Shown: positions 1 through 8,057, numbered from the stretch's first letter. The stretch is 24,321 nucleotides of DNA from Clostridium sp. 27_14 (GCA_001916035.1 MNRQ01000016.1:1-24321); one strand, 5' to 3'. The notes: generated by a model not told the origin, from the sequence alone. A program made the numbers and translations.

Positions 1-600
1 ACCTTCTACTGATGAAATCAATTGATTATATATTGCTTTACTTGACATATTCATACTTGTTTGATATGTCTTTGCCTTTTCTAATGCGTTTTTATTCCAG
101 TCCGCTTCTATATTGTCTATCGCATATTGTGCAGCTTCTTTTGTAAATCCTTCCACTGATGAAGTTAATTGATTGTAGATGCCTTGCTTTGACATATGTA
201 GTGAATTAGAATAAGTTTCTGCTTTTTTTAACGCATTTTTTTCTTCTGCAGTAGGTTCTTTACCTAAAGAATAAACTATATCTCCTTGATGTACTACTGT
301 ATTTGCTGAAATACTTTGACTAACAAAATTTCCTTTTGCAATATCGTTTGAATATTCTTCTGTTATTTTACCATTAATCTTATTAGCATCTATCCATGCT
401 TTTACTTCTTCCTTTGACATAGTACTGAAATCTACAATAGTAACCTCTACTGAATTATTTTTTTGATAATTATTAGTTGAAGTATCAACAGTATTATTAT
501 TTTGTGATGCACCTATAATTATTGCAATTACTATAATAATTATCCAAAACCATGCTTTTTTGTAGATTGGTTTTTTGACATTTTCTTCATGACTTGCCAT
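1..600 (-). CDS. Ltp-like surface protein with PASTA-like domain (partial)
   Basis: The gene runs off the left edge; 200 residues are visible. A charged N-terminus is followed by one membrane segment (about residues 17-31, rich in Ile). A PASTA-like domain follows (about 51-115), then two copies of the Ltp/host-cell-surface lipoprotein repeat (about 120-163 and 164 onward). Each repeat has ALxKAxxY, a MS-x-IYNQL block and, in the complete copy, EAAQYAIDNIEADWN. No lipobox cysteine is present, so it is probably anchored by the membrane helix. ATG at 600 is preferred over ATG at 606 because the GGGGG SD sits 7 bases upstream. In known Ltp proteins of Gram-positive phages this repeat blocks DNA injection by superinfecting phage; the same role here is inference. 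It has its own promoter, as expected for a lysogenically expressed moron. Confidence 0.85.
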   Translation of the reverse strand, partial: MASHEENVKKPIYKKAWFWIIIIVIAIIIGASQNNNTVDTSTNNYQKNNSVEVTIVDFSTMSKEEVKAWIDANKINGKITEEYSNDIAKGNFVSQSISANTVVHQGDIVYSLGKEPTAEEKNALKKAETYSNSLHMSKQGIYNQLTSSVEGFTKEAAQYAIDNIEADWNKNALEKAKTYQTSMNMSSKAIYNQLISSVEG

Positions 601-630
601 GGCCATTCCCCCTTTTTTTATTTTAAAAAG

Positions 631-676
631 AGTATATCACTTTTTTTCGACTTTTGTTGTCGAATTTTGTCGAAAA
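631..676 (-). promoter_or_regulatory. Extended -10 promoter and TTCGAC repeats upstream of the Ltp-like gene
   Basis: On the minus strand TGATATACT forms an extended -10 (TATACT at 631-636). No good -35 is present. Just upstream are three TTCGAC-type sites: TTTTCGAC (669-676), TTCGAC (659-664) and the inverted GTCGAA (646-651). They form nested inverted repeats that could be an operator. The site lies after the shifted stop of the preceding small gene. Confidence 0.5.
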
Positions 677-686
677 TAAAAAATAA

Positions 687-861
687 TTAAATTTTTGGAT
701 ACGGTATACCGTTTTTCTACATAATCCTTATCGCAAATATCCATTATTTTTTTTATATTTTCATCTGTTTCTCCTTTTTCTTTTAGTTTACTTATAAGTT
801 TATTTCTTGCAACCTTTGCAGAAAACTCATAATTCATATCATTATCATCTCTATTCGACAA
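687..861 (-). CDS. Small late protein read through a +1 shift at CGG
   Basis: Function not recognised. Translation probably starts at TTG 861, five bases after AGGTGG and overlapping the end of the minor capsid gene. The first 50 residues are a charged helical protein ending ICDKDYVEK. The next in-frame codon is CGG (709-711). Read straight on, the frame runs through the downstream promoter and repeats as low-complexity sequence. If one base (C711) is skipped, it reads GIPYPKI and stops at 687-689, upstream of the promoter, giving a tidy 57-residue product. I prefer the shifted reading because the same break occurs in better-known genes of this prophage. The unshifted alternative ends at 637. 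Confidence 0.55.
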
Positions 862-2755
862 TTTTTCCACCTCTTCTTATTATTAATTTAGTTCTATTTA
901 AAATAACCGTATATGAATCACTTAATCCATGTCCTTTTGCATTAATAGCGTCATATCCCATTTCTATTGCTAATATGCTTCTATCTATTCCTTGTGTTTC
1001 CCTATAAATTTCTTTTATTTCGTTTGGCATATTATTAAGATAATTATTACATTCAATCTGTTTTTTATTATATTTTGTGAAGTATTTATTTGCTAATTCT
1101 TCATTTTTCTCCATATATTGAGCCGTTAAAAAATCTTGTTTTAATTGACCCAATTCAGTAATCATATCTTCGTAATTATCAATAACATCAAATAGCTCAT
1201 TTTTCGTTATCTTTTTTACCTTCATTGCTTCTTTCACATATTCTGCTTTTATCTTATCATATTCAATTATTTTTGCAGACTTATCTAATGTAAAATCCTC
1301 AATTATTGCTATAGGGTTTCTTTTTTGTTTATTTAATCCTATATAATGTTGCATTTCTTCTTTTATTCCGTTTAAAATATCATTGTTATTAATATCGTAA
1401 GTAGCAGCACAATACATTCCTCTACCATATTGAGAGCCACCGTTGAAACAACTTACATACCACTGTTGTTCATATAATTCTTTTTGATATTGAAGTAATT
1501 CCTCTTTTGTTTTTGCCGAGTACGTTCTTTGTGCAAAGAAATTACTCTCTTTTATTTTTCTGTTAAATTCATCATCATCTACTATTTTAGGAACACCATC
1601 ATATCCCTGTAGTTTCATTATTCTTGATATTCCACCATCATTTTCTGTTTTTTCCTCTTTCGTTACCTCATATTCACCAACAATATTTTTTCCATTTGCT
1701 ATATTATGTTCTTCTATTTTACTACTTTCTATTTTATTTTGCAATTCTTCAGCCCTATTTTGATAATTTAATACATTTTCAGGTAATAAACTACCTGCTA
1801 CTAATCTTTGATACTGTTTCTGCCTTTGTTGCAAATATTGAGCATATTTATCTTCTTCATTATGATTTTGTTTTGCTTTTATTACTTCTTCTGGTTTATT
1901 ATTTATTCCTTCGTAATATGTACTAACTCCATGATGACATCTAGGATGAAATAAGCCTCCTGATATTGCTGTACTTAACAATGGGTATTTTCCATCTTTT
2001 TCTGTTCCTCCTGACCATACATCATCTATATATACTCTTCCCTCCCATGGTGTACACTTGTCACAGGCACCACCATGTTTTGATACATATACTAATGAGT
2101 TGCCTAATTTCTTACGCATTTCACCTTCACCCATTAGATTTGCTCTCTTGTTTGCCGTTCTAATAGCCATGTCGCAGTAATCTGCAATATTATGCCTTGA
2201 GCCATTACTATATTCAATACAATTAAAACCTTTTGCTAAAAAATCTTTACTTGCCATATCAATTGCTTGTTTTACTGTTCCTGCTCCAGTATTAGCAAAT
2301 ACTTGTGCTTTATATATTATTTGTCTGTATTGGTCATTTGCCATTCTTAATGTTGCATACTTGACGTCTTTCATATCTGATTTTGTACTTTTTATTAATA
2401 CATCTAGTTTTCTATGATTTAATCCAAAAAAAGATCCACCCAATTGCGAATCTTCTTTTCTTATAATTCCTGACTGTATTGCCTGTTTATTTGTTCTTCC
2501 TGCGCCTTCTTTGAATTGTTCTTTTATATGTTTATATAAATATCTATTTAGCCCCTTTGTGTTGTTATTAAATATTTCCTTATTTGCCTTTTTGTAATCT
2601 TCAAATTGTTTTATTTTAAGTGCTTGCCATTGTGGCCAGTCAAATCCTTTGGCTTTTTCGTCTTCTTTATGACTCCATAATGTTCTTTTCATAGAAGTAA
2701 TTAATTGTAATTCAATTTCTTCCATTACTTTTTTTATATCATATTCATCTTGCAT
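851..2755 (-). CDS. Minor capsid protein fused to an ADP-ribosyltransferase-like domain
   Basis: 634 residues. The N-terminal half matches phage minor capsid protein 2: a helical start with GFDWPQWQ (38-44), then a core with CDKCTPWEGR (231-240) and the metal-binding-like FHPRCHHG (269-276). Such proteins sit at the head portal vertex and may be injected. After a polar linker, the C-terminal part looks like an ART/PARP fold: an Arg in AQRTYS (R410), the PARP-like GRGMYCA (444-450), and a closing GYDAINAKG plus SYTVILNRT (about 600-622). MuF-type head proteins with C-terminal toxins or ARTs are a known theme. Activity here is inference, since a full catalytic triad is not certain. It lies directly after the portal gene, with an AGGTGA SD. 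Confidence 0.85.
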   Translation of the reverse strand: MQDEYDIKKVMEEIELQLITSMKRTLWSHKEDEKAKGFDWPQWQALKIKQFEDYKKANKEIFNNNTKGLNRYLYKHIKEQFKEGAGRTNKQAIQSGIIRKEDSQLGGSFFGLNHRKLDVLIKSTKSDMKDVKYATLRMANDQYRQIIYKAQVFANTGAGTVKQAIDMASKDFLAKGFNCIEYSNGSRHNIADYCDMAIRTANKRANLMGEGEMRKKLGNSLVYVSKHGGACDKCTPWEGRVYIDDVWSGGTEKDGKYPLLSTAISGGLFHPRCHHGVSTYYEGINNKPEEVIKAKQNHNEEDKYAQYLQQRQKQYQRLVAGSLLPENVLNYQNRAEELQNKIESSKIEEHNIANGKNIVGEYEVTKEEKTENDGGISRIMKLQGYDGVPKIVDDDEFNRKIKESNFFAQRTYSAKTKEELLQYQKELYEQQWYVSCFNGGSQYGRGMYCAATYDINNNDILNGIKEEMQHYIGLNKQKRNPIAIIEDFTLDKSAKIIEYDKIKAEYVKEAMKVKKITKNELFDVIDNYEDMITELGQLKQDFLTAQYMEKNEELANKYFTKYNKKQIECNNYLNNMPNEIKEIYRETQGIDRSILAIEMGYDAINAKGHGLSDSYTVILNRTKLIIRRGGKIVE

Positions 2756-2763
2756 TTAATCAC

Positions 2764-4236
2764 CTACTCTAATGGTTCCATTATATTAGGTTCTTCTTTT
2801 TCAATTATTCCTGCTTCTTCTTTTAACCTTTTTACTTCTTGTTCTTTTTCTGCTTTAGTCAAACTATCTCCATACATTACATCTACAGTCTTTTCAACGC
2901 TCATTACATTTTGCCCTGGTCTAGCCTTTGAAACTGTTTCTACTGTTGCTTCAAAACTAGGATTAGCATATTCTTTAAAATCTACCGTTGCTTCATATTT
3001 ACCTGGTGTTTTTTTCTGTGCTTTATCATATGTTTTTAAACATATTTCAACTAACTTAGGAATAACTTTTTCTAATACATCTATTACTTTCCCTCTTGTA
3101 TATTGTGTTGCTTTTTCTTTTTCTCTTTGTGCATCTGCATTATCAAGTTTCTTTACATCTATTCCAAGGGTACTAGGACTTATTAAACCTTGTAAACACA
3201 AATCTAATGCTGTTATATATGACTGTAGCATTCCTTCATAATCAAAGTCTCCTTTTTCTCTTGTAATTTTACTACTTTCTGTTTCTGATGTTGTACTTCC
3301 TACTTTAGCATATCTATTATCAAATGTATTAGGTTTTAATAAATCTCCATTCTCATTTGTTGGTATTAAATCTTCTGGAATATATGTTATTGTTCTGTTA
3401 TCTCTTAATGCATCAATCCATTTACTCCATACTTCATCAAAGCTATCAAAAGCATCTAATTTCTTTTCTAATATGCTTTGACCTCTGCCTTTATATTTCT
3501 TTGATTTATTGAACATCATAGGCACAGCCATCATAAATTTAGTATCTGTTGGTTCTTTCAAGTCTGCTGTTTCTGGAATAGAGTTGTAATCTTTCATTAA
3601 TTGGTTATTTTTATATAATTCATATTTTATGCCATCTTTAGAGTATTTTTCAAACAAAGTATAACAAACATCTTTTTTAGGATATTTATTTTTAAAGTTT
3701 ATTCCTGTTATTCTTCCTCTTGTATATTCATAGTCAACATCTTGTCCAGAATAAAACTCTATTATAGGATATTTACTTATATCTGTATCATAACTTATCT
3801 TAAATGCACCATCACATTGCACAAATACATCAATTATTGCTTGTTTTAATGTTTCTTTGAAATCATTTTCTTTTGCTATTTCTTCCCAATTTGTTTGTGC
3901 TTCGTTGTTTCCTTTAACTTCTATTTTATTAAAACTATCAACAATTATATCGGCTAACATATCAACTATCATAGCAGGTAATCCAGTATGTATTTTTCTA
4001 ATCTTTATACCAGTTGTACTTTGTGCTGCCCAAAATTTTGCATTTCCCATCAAGTCATCTGTTTGTGTATAATATTGATGTAACTCTGATGCATCTCCTC
4101 TATACCACAATAGATTTCTAAAACAGTTTCCTTCAAATGTATTTGTTTCTTGGATTGTTATTGTATCTCCTACACTTGGCTGTATTTCTAACCAATTTCG
4201 TATTACATTTTTTATTTTATCGTTGACTGTTCCCAT
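2764..4236 (-). CDS. Phage portal protein (SPP1 gp6-like)
   Basis: 490 residues, usual for the SPP1-type portal family, which forms the twelve-part ring for DNA entry at one head vertex. Recognisable are the N-terminal segment with NLLWYRGD and the helical block KIHTGLPAMIVDMLADIIV. A mid-protein stretch MMFNKSKKYKGRGQSILE precedes DAFDSFDEVWSKWIDALR. The C-terminal helices hold DALDLCLQG-like and STLGID patterns. It starts one base after the preceding 148-residue gene and is followed by the minor capsid gene, the standard terminase-portal-MuF order. The highly charged tail ending EEPNIMEPLE is common in portals. Confidence 0.92.
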   Translation of the reverse strand: MGTVNDKIKNVIRNWLEIQPSVGDTITIQETNTFEGNCFRNLLWYRGDASELHQYYTQTDDLMGNAKFWAAQSTTGIKIRKIHTGLPAMIVDMLADIIVDSFNKIEVKGNNEAQTNWEEIAKENDFKETLKQAIIDVFVQCDGAFKISYDTDISKYPIIEFYSGQDVDYEYTRGRITGINFKNKYPKKDVCYTLFEKYSKDGIKYELYKNNQLMKDYNSIPETADLKEPTDTKFMMAVPMMFNKSKKYKGRGQSILEKKLDAFDSFDEVWSKWIDALRDNRTITYIPEDLIPTNENGDLLKPNTFDNRYAKVGSTTSETESSKITREKGDFDYEGMLQSYITALDLCLQGLISPSTLGIDVKKLDNADAQREKEKATQYTRGKVIDVLEKVIPKLVEICLKTYDKAQKKTPGKYEATVDFKEYANPSFEATVETVSKARPGQNVMSVEKTVDVMYGDSLTKAEKEQEVKRLKEEAGIIEKEEPNIMEPLE

Positions 4237-4237
4237 A

Positions 4238-4684
4238 TTATTCCTCTACTTTCTTATATGTTTCTTTAAATAATGTCTTCGGACAAGCATATATATAATT
4301 ATTTTCTTTTATTATAAAATCACCCTCACGTGCTATCTCATACCCTAAGTATGTTTTTATTTTTATTTTTAAACCTTCTGTATCACCACAACTAATTTGT
4401 TCTATTTGTTTGCTACTTGTAAACCAGTTTGGCAAAATTCCTCTTCTTAATTCAAATGCTTCTACTTCTGTTGCTTTTTTCTTATATATATGTTTGTTCA
4501 CTGTTATTTCCTCACTTTCATCTGTTGCTTTTTCACTATCTTGACCTTCTATAATCTTAATTACTTCTGTTGTCGCTTGTTCTTTATATTGTTTATATTT
4601 TAATTCCTCTTGTATTAATTCTTCATATCTACTTTGATCTATCTCAATTGTTGGTGTTTGAAATAATGTGCTTCTTGTACTCAT
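4238..4684 (-). CDS. Phage protein with PGDYG-like C-terminal domain
   Basis: 148 residues between terminase and portal. The N-terminal half is a glutamate/lysine-rich helix. The second half (about 68-145) follows a pattern common in phage proteins: VEAFELRRG, then PNWF, a KIKTYLG strand, EGDFIIKENNYIYACP and LFKETYKKV. This resembles the PGDYG-type fold, where a GDFII-x-Y-CP core recurs. Its biochemical role is unknown. The position suggests a small head or portal accessory protein, but similar domains also occur elsewhere in phages. Confidence 0.7.
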   Translation of the reverse strand: MSTRSTLFQTPTIEIDQSRYEELIQEELKYKQYKEQATTEVIKIIEGQDSEKATDESEEITVNKHIYKKKATEVEAFELRRGILPNWFTSSKQIEQISCGDTEGLKIKIKTYLGYEIAREGDFIIKENNYIYACPKTLFKETYKKVEE

Positions 4685-4687
4685 ATA

Positions 4688-6037
4688 TTATTCCTCCTCA
4701 TCTTTTATCAATTTCTTTATTACTTCCCAATTACCAATTTTCTTTTTGTGTGGTAACCAAGCATATTGACAACCATTTATTGAGTGGTCATTACCATCTT
4801 CGGGTTGGTTGTCTTCATCAAATGAATATTTATTACATTCATCTATATAATCTTTGCAAGTTTCAACAATTAAAAAATCACCAGTATTCAACCAACTTTC
4901 TTGTAGTTGAACTCTAGTGATTATCTTTGTCTTTTTCCATGCATTTTCAAAGTTATATACTAAAGCATTTTGCCTTTTTGCTTTGTTTGCTTCCATTATT
5001 GTTCCTTGGTCTGCATTATCTATAAAACAAGTTCTTGCAAATCCCCATTCATTTTTGAACTCTTCCATAAATTCAACAATCCATTGAACCACATCTGATG
5101 GAGCAAATGGTATTGTTCTATCTCTATTATTAAATGTTCTTTCTTTTAATAATACACATTTATTATCTGCTGTTATGCCTATACCTTCTAATGTTACCTT
5201 ATCATGGCTTTCTTTTGAATATGATGTATCACAACCAATAGAAAATAACTTAAATTTCATTTTCTTTGCTTCTTCTAGTGTTATTATGTTTTTAGGTTGT
5301 AAATTGAAACATAGTCCTGTTGCTTTTCCTCTTAATCCTTGTATTTTATTTTTATACATCTTAGTTCCAATTGGTGTTGCATCTATTTTTTCTTGTATAT
5401 CTTCCTTGGTTAATGCTGCATTATCATAAAATGTAAAATACCAATGTACCCATCCTAACACATGTGGTTCTTTTAGTTCTTTTAGTAATTCTGTTGGATA
5501 GTCTTTTTCATACTTGGCTATTGGTCTACTTTTATTTATAAATTCTTTATAAATATCTAATGATGGATCATCTGGGTTTGATGTTGTCATCATGTATTTA
5601 CATCTATGTGTAACTTCTCTCATAAACTCCATATCTGCTAAATTTACTTCATCAAGATATACACAACCAACTTGTCCACCTAAAACTTTTTTCCATCTTT
5701 TTTTATCACCATAACCACATACATATATTATCTTTTCACCTTTATTTGTATCATATCTTATATGTGGTAATCTTATTTTGTCTTTTCCTTTTGGCCAATA
5801 CTCTGCTATATCTTCGAATTGTTCTAGTAAACCATTTTCAGAGTTTATAACATTCTTTTCTACTGTTCCTACATCATCACCTGCAATAATATGATACTTT
5901 TTGTCAGAATCAGCAACCATACACATAAACTTGAATATTCCTACCGTCGTCTTCCCTGCTGCAGTTGTTCCTTCTAAAAACTCTCTCTTGCATTTTGTTT
6001 GTAAGAACTCTTTATATTTTTGACTTAATTTCAACAT
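4688..6037 (-). CDS. terL: Terminase large subunit
   Basis: 449 residues, full length. This is the ATP-driven motor and nuclease that packages DNA into the prohead. The Walker A motif GTTAAGKTT is at 23-31, Walker B CVYLDE at 125-130, and the coupling motif TTSNPD at 151-156. The C-terminal RNase-H-like nuclease shows acidic residues in SIGCDTSYS (D270), CFIDNAD (D340) and NDHSINGCQYA (D417). The ATG overlaps the stop of the small subunit by one base (TAATG), so the two are translationally coupled. It resembles PBSX/phBC6A51-type large subunits. Confidence 0.96.
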   Translation of the reverse strand: MLKLSQKYKEFLQTKCKREFLEGTTAAGKTTVGIFKFMCMVADSDKKYHIIAGDDVGTVEKNVINSENGLLEQFEDIAEYWPKGKDKIRLPHIRYDTNKGEKIIYVCGYGDKKRWKKVLGGQVGCVYLDEVNLADMEFMREVTHRCKYMMTTSNPDDPSLDIYKEFINKSRPIAKYEKDYPTELLKELKEPHVLGWVHWYFTFYDNAALTKEDIQEKIDATPIGTKMYKNKIQGLRGKATGLCFNLQPKNIITLEEAKKMKFKLFSIGCDTSYSKESHDKVTLEGIGITADNKCVLLKERTFNNRDRTIPFAPSDVVQWIVEFMEEFKNEWGFARTCFIDNADQGTIMEANKAKRQNALVYNFENAWKKTKIITRVQLQESWLNTGDFLIVETCKDYIDECNKYSFDEDNQPEDGNDHSINGCQYAWLPHKKKIGNWEVIKKLIKDEEE

Positions 6038-6408
6038 TACACATCATCTGCACTTTGCATTTGATTTAATATATCTGATATAGCATCTATTTTCTTTGTT
6101 TTTTCTGTATCATCTTTTATTTCCCTTCTTTCAACAGGTTTGTATCCTGCTCTATCAAGAATATCTTTTACTGCTTGCATTTTTATGTATTCATTATTTG
6201 ATTTTAACAATTTCTTTAATTCTTTTTGAGCATCTAATGCAAGTGAACCAAAATTTTCTTTTATATTGTTCTCTATTTCATTTTTAAATTCTTTATCTTT
6301 TTTCCAGTTGCATATTGTCTGTTCTGTTATTTTTAATTCTTTTGCTATTTGTTTTTGTGTTTTATTTTCCATTAAGTTTATACATTGCATTTGTTTTTCG
6401 CTTAACAT
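6037..6408 (-). CDS. terS: Terminase small subunit
   Basis: 123 residues. The N-terminal helix-turn-helix reads TQKQIAKELKITEQTICNWK (17-36) and is the DNA-recognition part of the terminase. A long helical stretch with LKKLLKSNNEYIKMQAVKDI follows, typical of the oligomerisation region of phBC6A51/terminase_5-type small subunits, then a charged tail. SD AGGAAGGGG precedes the ATG. The gene is directly upstream of and coupled to the large subunit, as usual. Confidence 0.92.
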   Translation of the reverse strand: MLSEKQMQCINLMENKTQKQIAKELKITEQTICNWKKDKEFKNEIENNIKENFGSLALDAQKELKKLLKSNNEYIKMQAVKDILDRAGYKPVERREIKDDTEKTKKIDAISDILNQMQSADDV

Positions 6409-6442
6409 TGGTTCACCCCTTCCTAATTAAAATTTATTAAAA

Positions 6443-6595
6443 TTATTTTCTTTTAAATTGTTTTATCATTACATCTATTATTGTAACAAAAATAAAAAGA
6501 GTAAATTCTATTATTGTAACAAAAATAAAAAGAGTAAATGCTATTGCTATTACTCCTATACAACTTAATATTATTCCTAAAAATATATTCCACAT
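6443..6595 (-). CDS. Small membrane protein with a tandem 11-residue repeat
   Basis: A 50-residue protein. It begins MWNIFLGIILSCIGVIAIAF and then carries two exact copies of FTLFIFVTII separated by one residue, ending VMIKQFKRK. The whole chain except its last ten residues is hydrophobic, so one long or two short membrane helices are likely, with a positively charged C-terminus. The repeat comes from a perfect 33-bp tandem duplication that keeps the frame. The ATG lies just after the stop of the 92-residue gene, with an AGAGG SD overlapping that stop. Function unknown. It sits upstream of the terminase genes; a holin role cannot be shown. Confidence 0.65.
   Translation of the reverse strand: MWNIFLGIILSCIGVIAIAFTLFIFVTIIEFTLFIFVTIIDVMIKQFKRK
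6474..6539 (-). repeat. Perfect 33-bp tandem duplication
   Basis: Two identical 33-bp units, 6474-6506 and 6507-6539, lie inside the small membrane gene and add exactly eleven codons. The lack of any difference between copies suggests a recent slippage event. Confidence 0.95.
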
Positions 6596-6599
6596 AGTC

Positions 6600-6878
6600 T
6601 TATACCTCTTTTCCTGTTACTTTGTCTACTATCTTTACTATAACATCTGCTTCCCATACATAGTAACTTCCAATTTTTGATACTTTTTCGTTTTGGTTTT
6701 CTAATATTACTTTTTTCTGCTCTGAATTTAATTTTCTATTTGCTTTTATTTGACTTATTTGTGAATTATCACATTCGTATCCTTTTTTATTTAATATATT
6801 TACAACTAAATTATTTTTTTCTTGAGCTATTTTTACACTCAAATTTTTTATTTTCTTTGCTTTTACTTTTAAATACAT
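6600..6878 (-). CDS. Hypothetical phage protein
   Basis: 92 residues, lysine-rich at the N-terminus (MYLKVKAKKIKNLSVKIAQ). No family recognised. A central segment (GYECDNSQISQIKANRKL, about 33-50) has the feel of a small helix-turn-helix. The C-terminal part is strand-like (YYVWEADVIVKIVD). SD AAGGAG lies 9 bases before the ATG. It lies between the HELTH metalloprotein gene and the small membrane gene. Confidence 0.65.
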   Translation of the reverse strand: MYLKVKAKKIKNLSVKIAQEKNNLVVNILNKKGYECDNSQISQIKANRKLNSEQKKVILENQNEKVSKIGSYYVWEADVIVKIVDKVTGKEV

Positions 6879-6904
6879 TTTACATTTTCTCCTTAAAACA
6901 TTTA

Positions 6905-7303
6905 TTATGTTGATATAATATTAATTGTTTCTCCTATATTGGCAAATTTCTTTTTTAATTCATATGAATTATATTGTTCTACTATTTCATGTATAATGTC
7001 ATAAGAATTTGCTACTATGTCTGCAACATCTTCTTCAGTGTATTGTTTTTCACAATGTGTTATATAATTATCTATATAGCAATGTGTTAATTCATGAATT
7101 AAAGTAGATTTCTTTCTGTCTGCTGGCAAATCTTCGTCTATATATATTTTTTGTATATCACAATATGTAATACCGTAATATCTTGTATCTATTGATTTTA
7201 AGTTTTCTTCTTCATTTGCTCTTCTAATATTTTGCATATTTTTTATTGATTCCTGTGATGTCTCTGTTATTTTCCATTCTCTGTTGTTTATTTTGAATTT
7301 CAT
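6905..7303 (-). CDS. HELTH zinc metalloprotein (ImmA/IrrE-like fold)
   Basis: 132 residues. The zinc-protease motif LIHELTHCY has H70, E71 and H74 as the likely metal and catalytic residues. A downstream acidic helix EEDVADIVANSYDIIHEIV could supply the third ligand. Small zincins of this kind are common in clostridial phages, often near the terminase genes, and their substrates are unknown. I start at ATG 7303 because AAGGAG sits 7 bases upstream; a longer open frame back to 7363 has no such site and would overlap the upstream gene even more. It is distinct from the ImmA of the lysogeny module at 20105. Confidence 0.8.
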   Translation of the reverse strand: MKFKINNREWKITETSQESIKNMQNIRRANEEENLKSIDTRYYGITYCDIQKIYIDEDLPADRKKSTLIHELTHCYIDNYITHCEKQYTEEDVADIVANSYDIIHEIVEQYNSYELKKKFANIGETINIIST

Positions 7304-7406
7304 TCTTATTCTCCTTTTTTGGTCTATATCTAAAACAATAATCATAATATCTGCATTGTTCACATTTTCTTTTCATACAATTTGCATAGTTAATTTTGTC
7401 TCTCAT
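7224..7406 (-). CDS. Small cysteine-rich protein, overlaps the zincin gene
   Basis: 60 residues from ATG 7406. The first part, KRKCEQCRYYDYCFRY with an earlier Cys, resembles a small zinc knuckle. The rest is a polar, lysine- and asparagine-rich tail. That tail overlaps the zincin start by 80 bases in another frame and contains the zincin SD. The cysteine part looks real; the tail may simply be tolerated overlap. It also overlaps the end of the upstream CxxC gene by 17 bases. Only a weak AAAGTG-type SD is visible. Confidence 0.5.
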   Translation of the reverse strand: MRDKINYANCMKRKCEQCRYYDYCFRYRPKKENKNEIQNKQQRMENNRDITGINKKYAKY

Positions 7407-7536
7407 AATATACACACTTTGTACATATAGTATTATTGTTTTTGAATATTCTTATTTCACAATCAAACTTGTTTTTGTTTTTACATTTTGAACAATGCTC
7501 TTTTTTATACTTTTCTATTCTTTCTTGATTAGTCAT
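7390..7536 (-). CDS. Small two-CxxC zinc-ribbon protein
   Basis: 48 residues with HCSKCKNKNKFDCEI and a second TICTKCVYYE, i.e. two CxxC pairs able to bind one zinc ion. An excellent SD (AAGGAG) lies about 9 bases before ATG 7536. Small ribbons like this are frequent fillers of siphophage genomes; the function is unknown. It is the first protein gene downstream of tRNA-Phe in the late transcript. Confidence 0.75.
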   Translation of the reverse strand: MTNQERIEKYKKEHCSKCKNKNKFDCEIRIFKNNNTICTKCVYYERQN

Positions 7537-7592
7537 ATGTACATCTCCTTTTTATTTATAAACACTACGAAATATGTAAGTTATATATAATA

Positions 7593-7667
7593 TGGTGTGC
7601 TTTCTAAGAATTGAACTTAGGCACTCTGGGCTTCAACCAGATGCTCTACCAACTGAGCTAAAAGCAC
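7593..7667 (-). tRNA. tRNA-Phe (GAA), phage-encoded, with CCA
   Basis: A complete cloverleaf. The acceptor stem GTGCTTT/AAAGCAC is perfect, the D-arm is GCTC-GAGC, and the anticodon stem TCTGG/CCAGA holds loop TTGAAGC with anticodon GAA. The T-arm CTAAG/CTTAG has loop TTCAATT. The discriminator is A and CCA is encoded (7593-7595). A four-base variable loop is slightly short. It lies on the same strand as the late genes, between DUF6275 and the zinc-ribbon gene, so it is probably transcribed with them and could boost decoding of the many UUU/UUC codons. Confidence 0.95.
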
Positions 7668-7796
7668 ATATATTAGAACTCGCTAGGTAAGTTCTGCAAA
7701 AGTTTATATAAATACATCGAAAGGAGGTTTATTACATTCAACCAAACATAACAAACTATATATTATCAGTTGCCTAGCATACTGGTAATAACTAAT

Positions 7797-8057
7797 TTAA
7801 TCTAATTTGATACATTTATTTTCAAATTTCTTATATGCATCAAGGTACAATTCTTTTTTATCTCCGTTGTATGTACATTCATAATACATACCATCAGATA
7901 ATGTCGTACTTAACAACGCTTTATGATTTTGTAGTGTTTTACAATACCATACATCAAACACATCAAATTCTGGAACATTATCACTTTTGTCTAAATGTTC
8001 CATCGCATATTGTTTTACTATTTCTTTGCATTTTTCTATAAATTCTTTATTTCCCAT
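7797..8057 (-). CDS. DUF6275 family phage protein
   Basis: 86 residues starting MGNKEFIEKC, with SD AAAGGAAG 8 bases upstream; a longer open frame to 8123 would run through the terminator and is rejected. The pattern VWYCKTLQNHKALLSTTLSD followed by GMYYECTYNGDKKELYLDAYKK is the signature I associate with DUF6275, found in many phages of low-GC Gram-positives. Function unknown. It is the first protein gene after the 8081-8115 terminator. Confidence 0.8.
   Translation of the reverse strand: MGNKEFIEKCKEIVKQYAMEHLDKSDNVPEFDVFDVWYCKTLQNHKALLSTTLSDGMYYECTYNGDKKELYLDAYKKFENKCIKLD

Noticed and set aside
2750..3241. 163-codon plus-strand open frame
   Set aside because: It is antisense to the portal gene, low in complexity and has no SD; other plus-strand frames from 807 to 13793 are rejected likewise.
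6474..6539. CRISPR-like repeat
   Set aside because: Only two abutting copies with no spacer; it is a tandem duplication within a gene.
7668..7796. AAAGGAGG on the plus strand near 7720 and an AGAACT/AGTTCT hairpin (7675-7695)
   Set aside because: No start codon or open frame follows the SD-like sequence, and the hairpin has no T-run; I see no supported feature.
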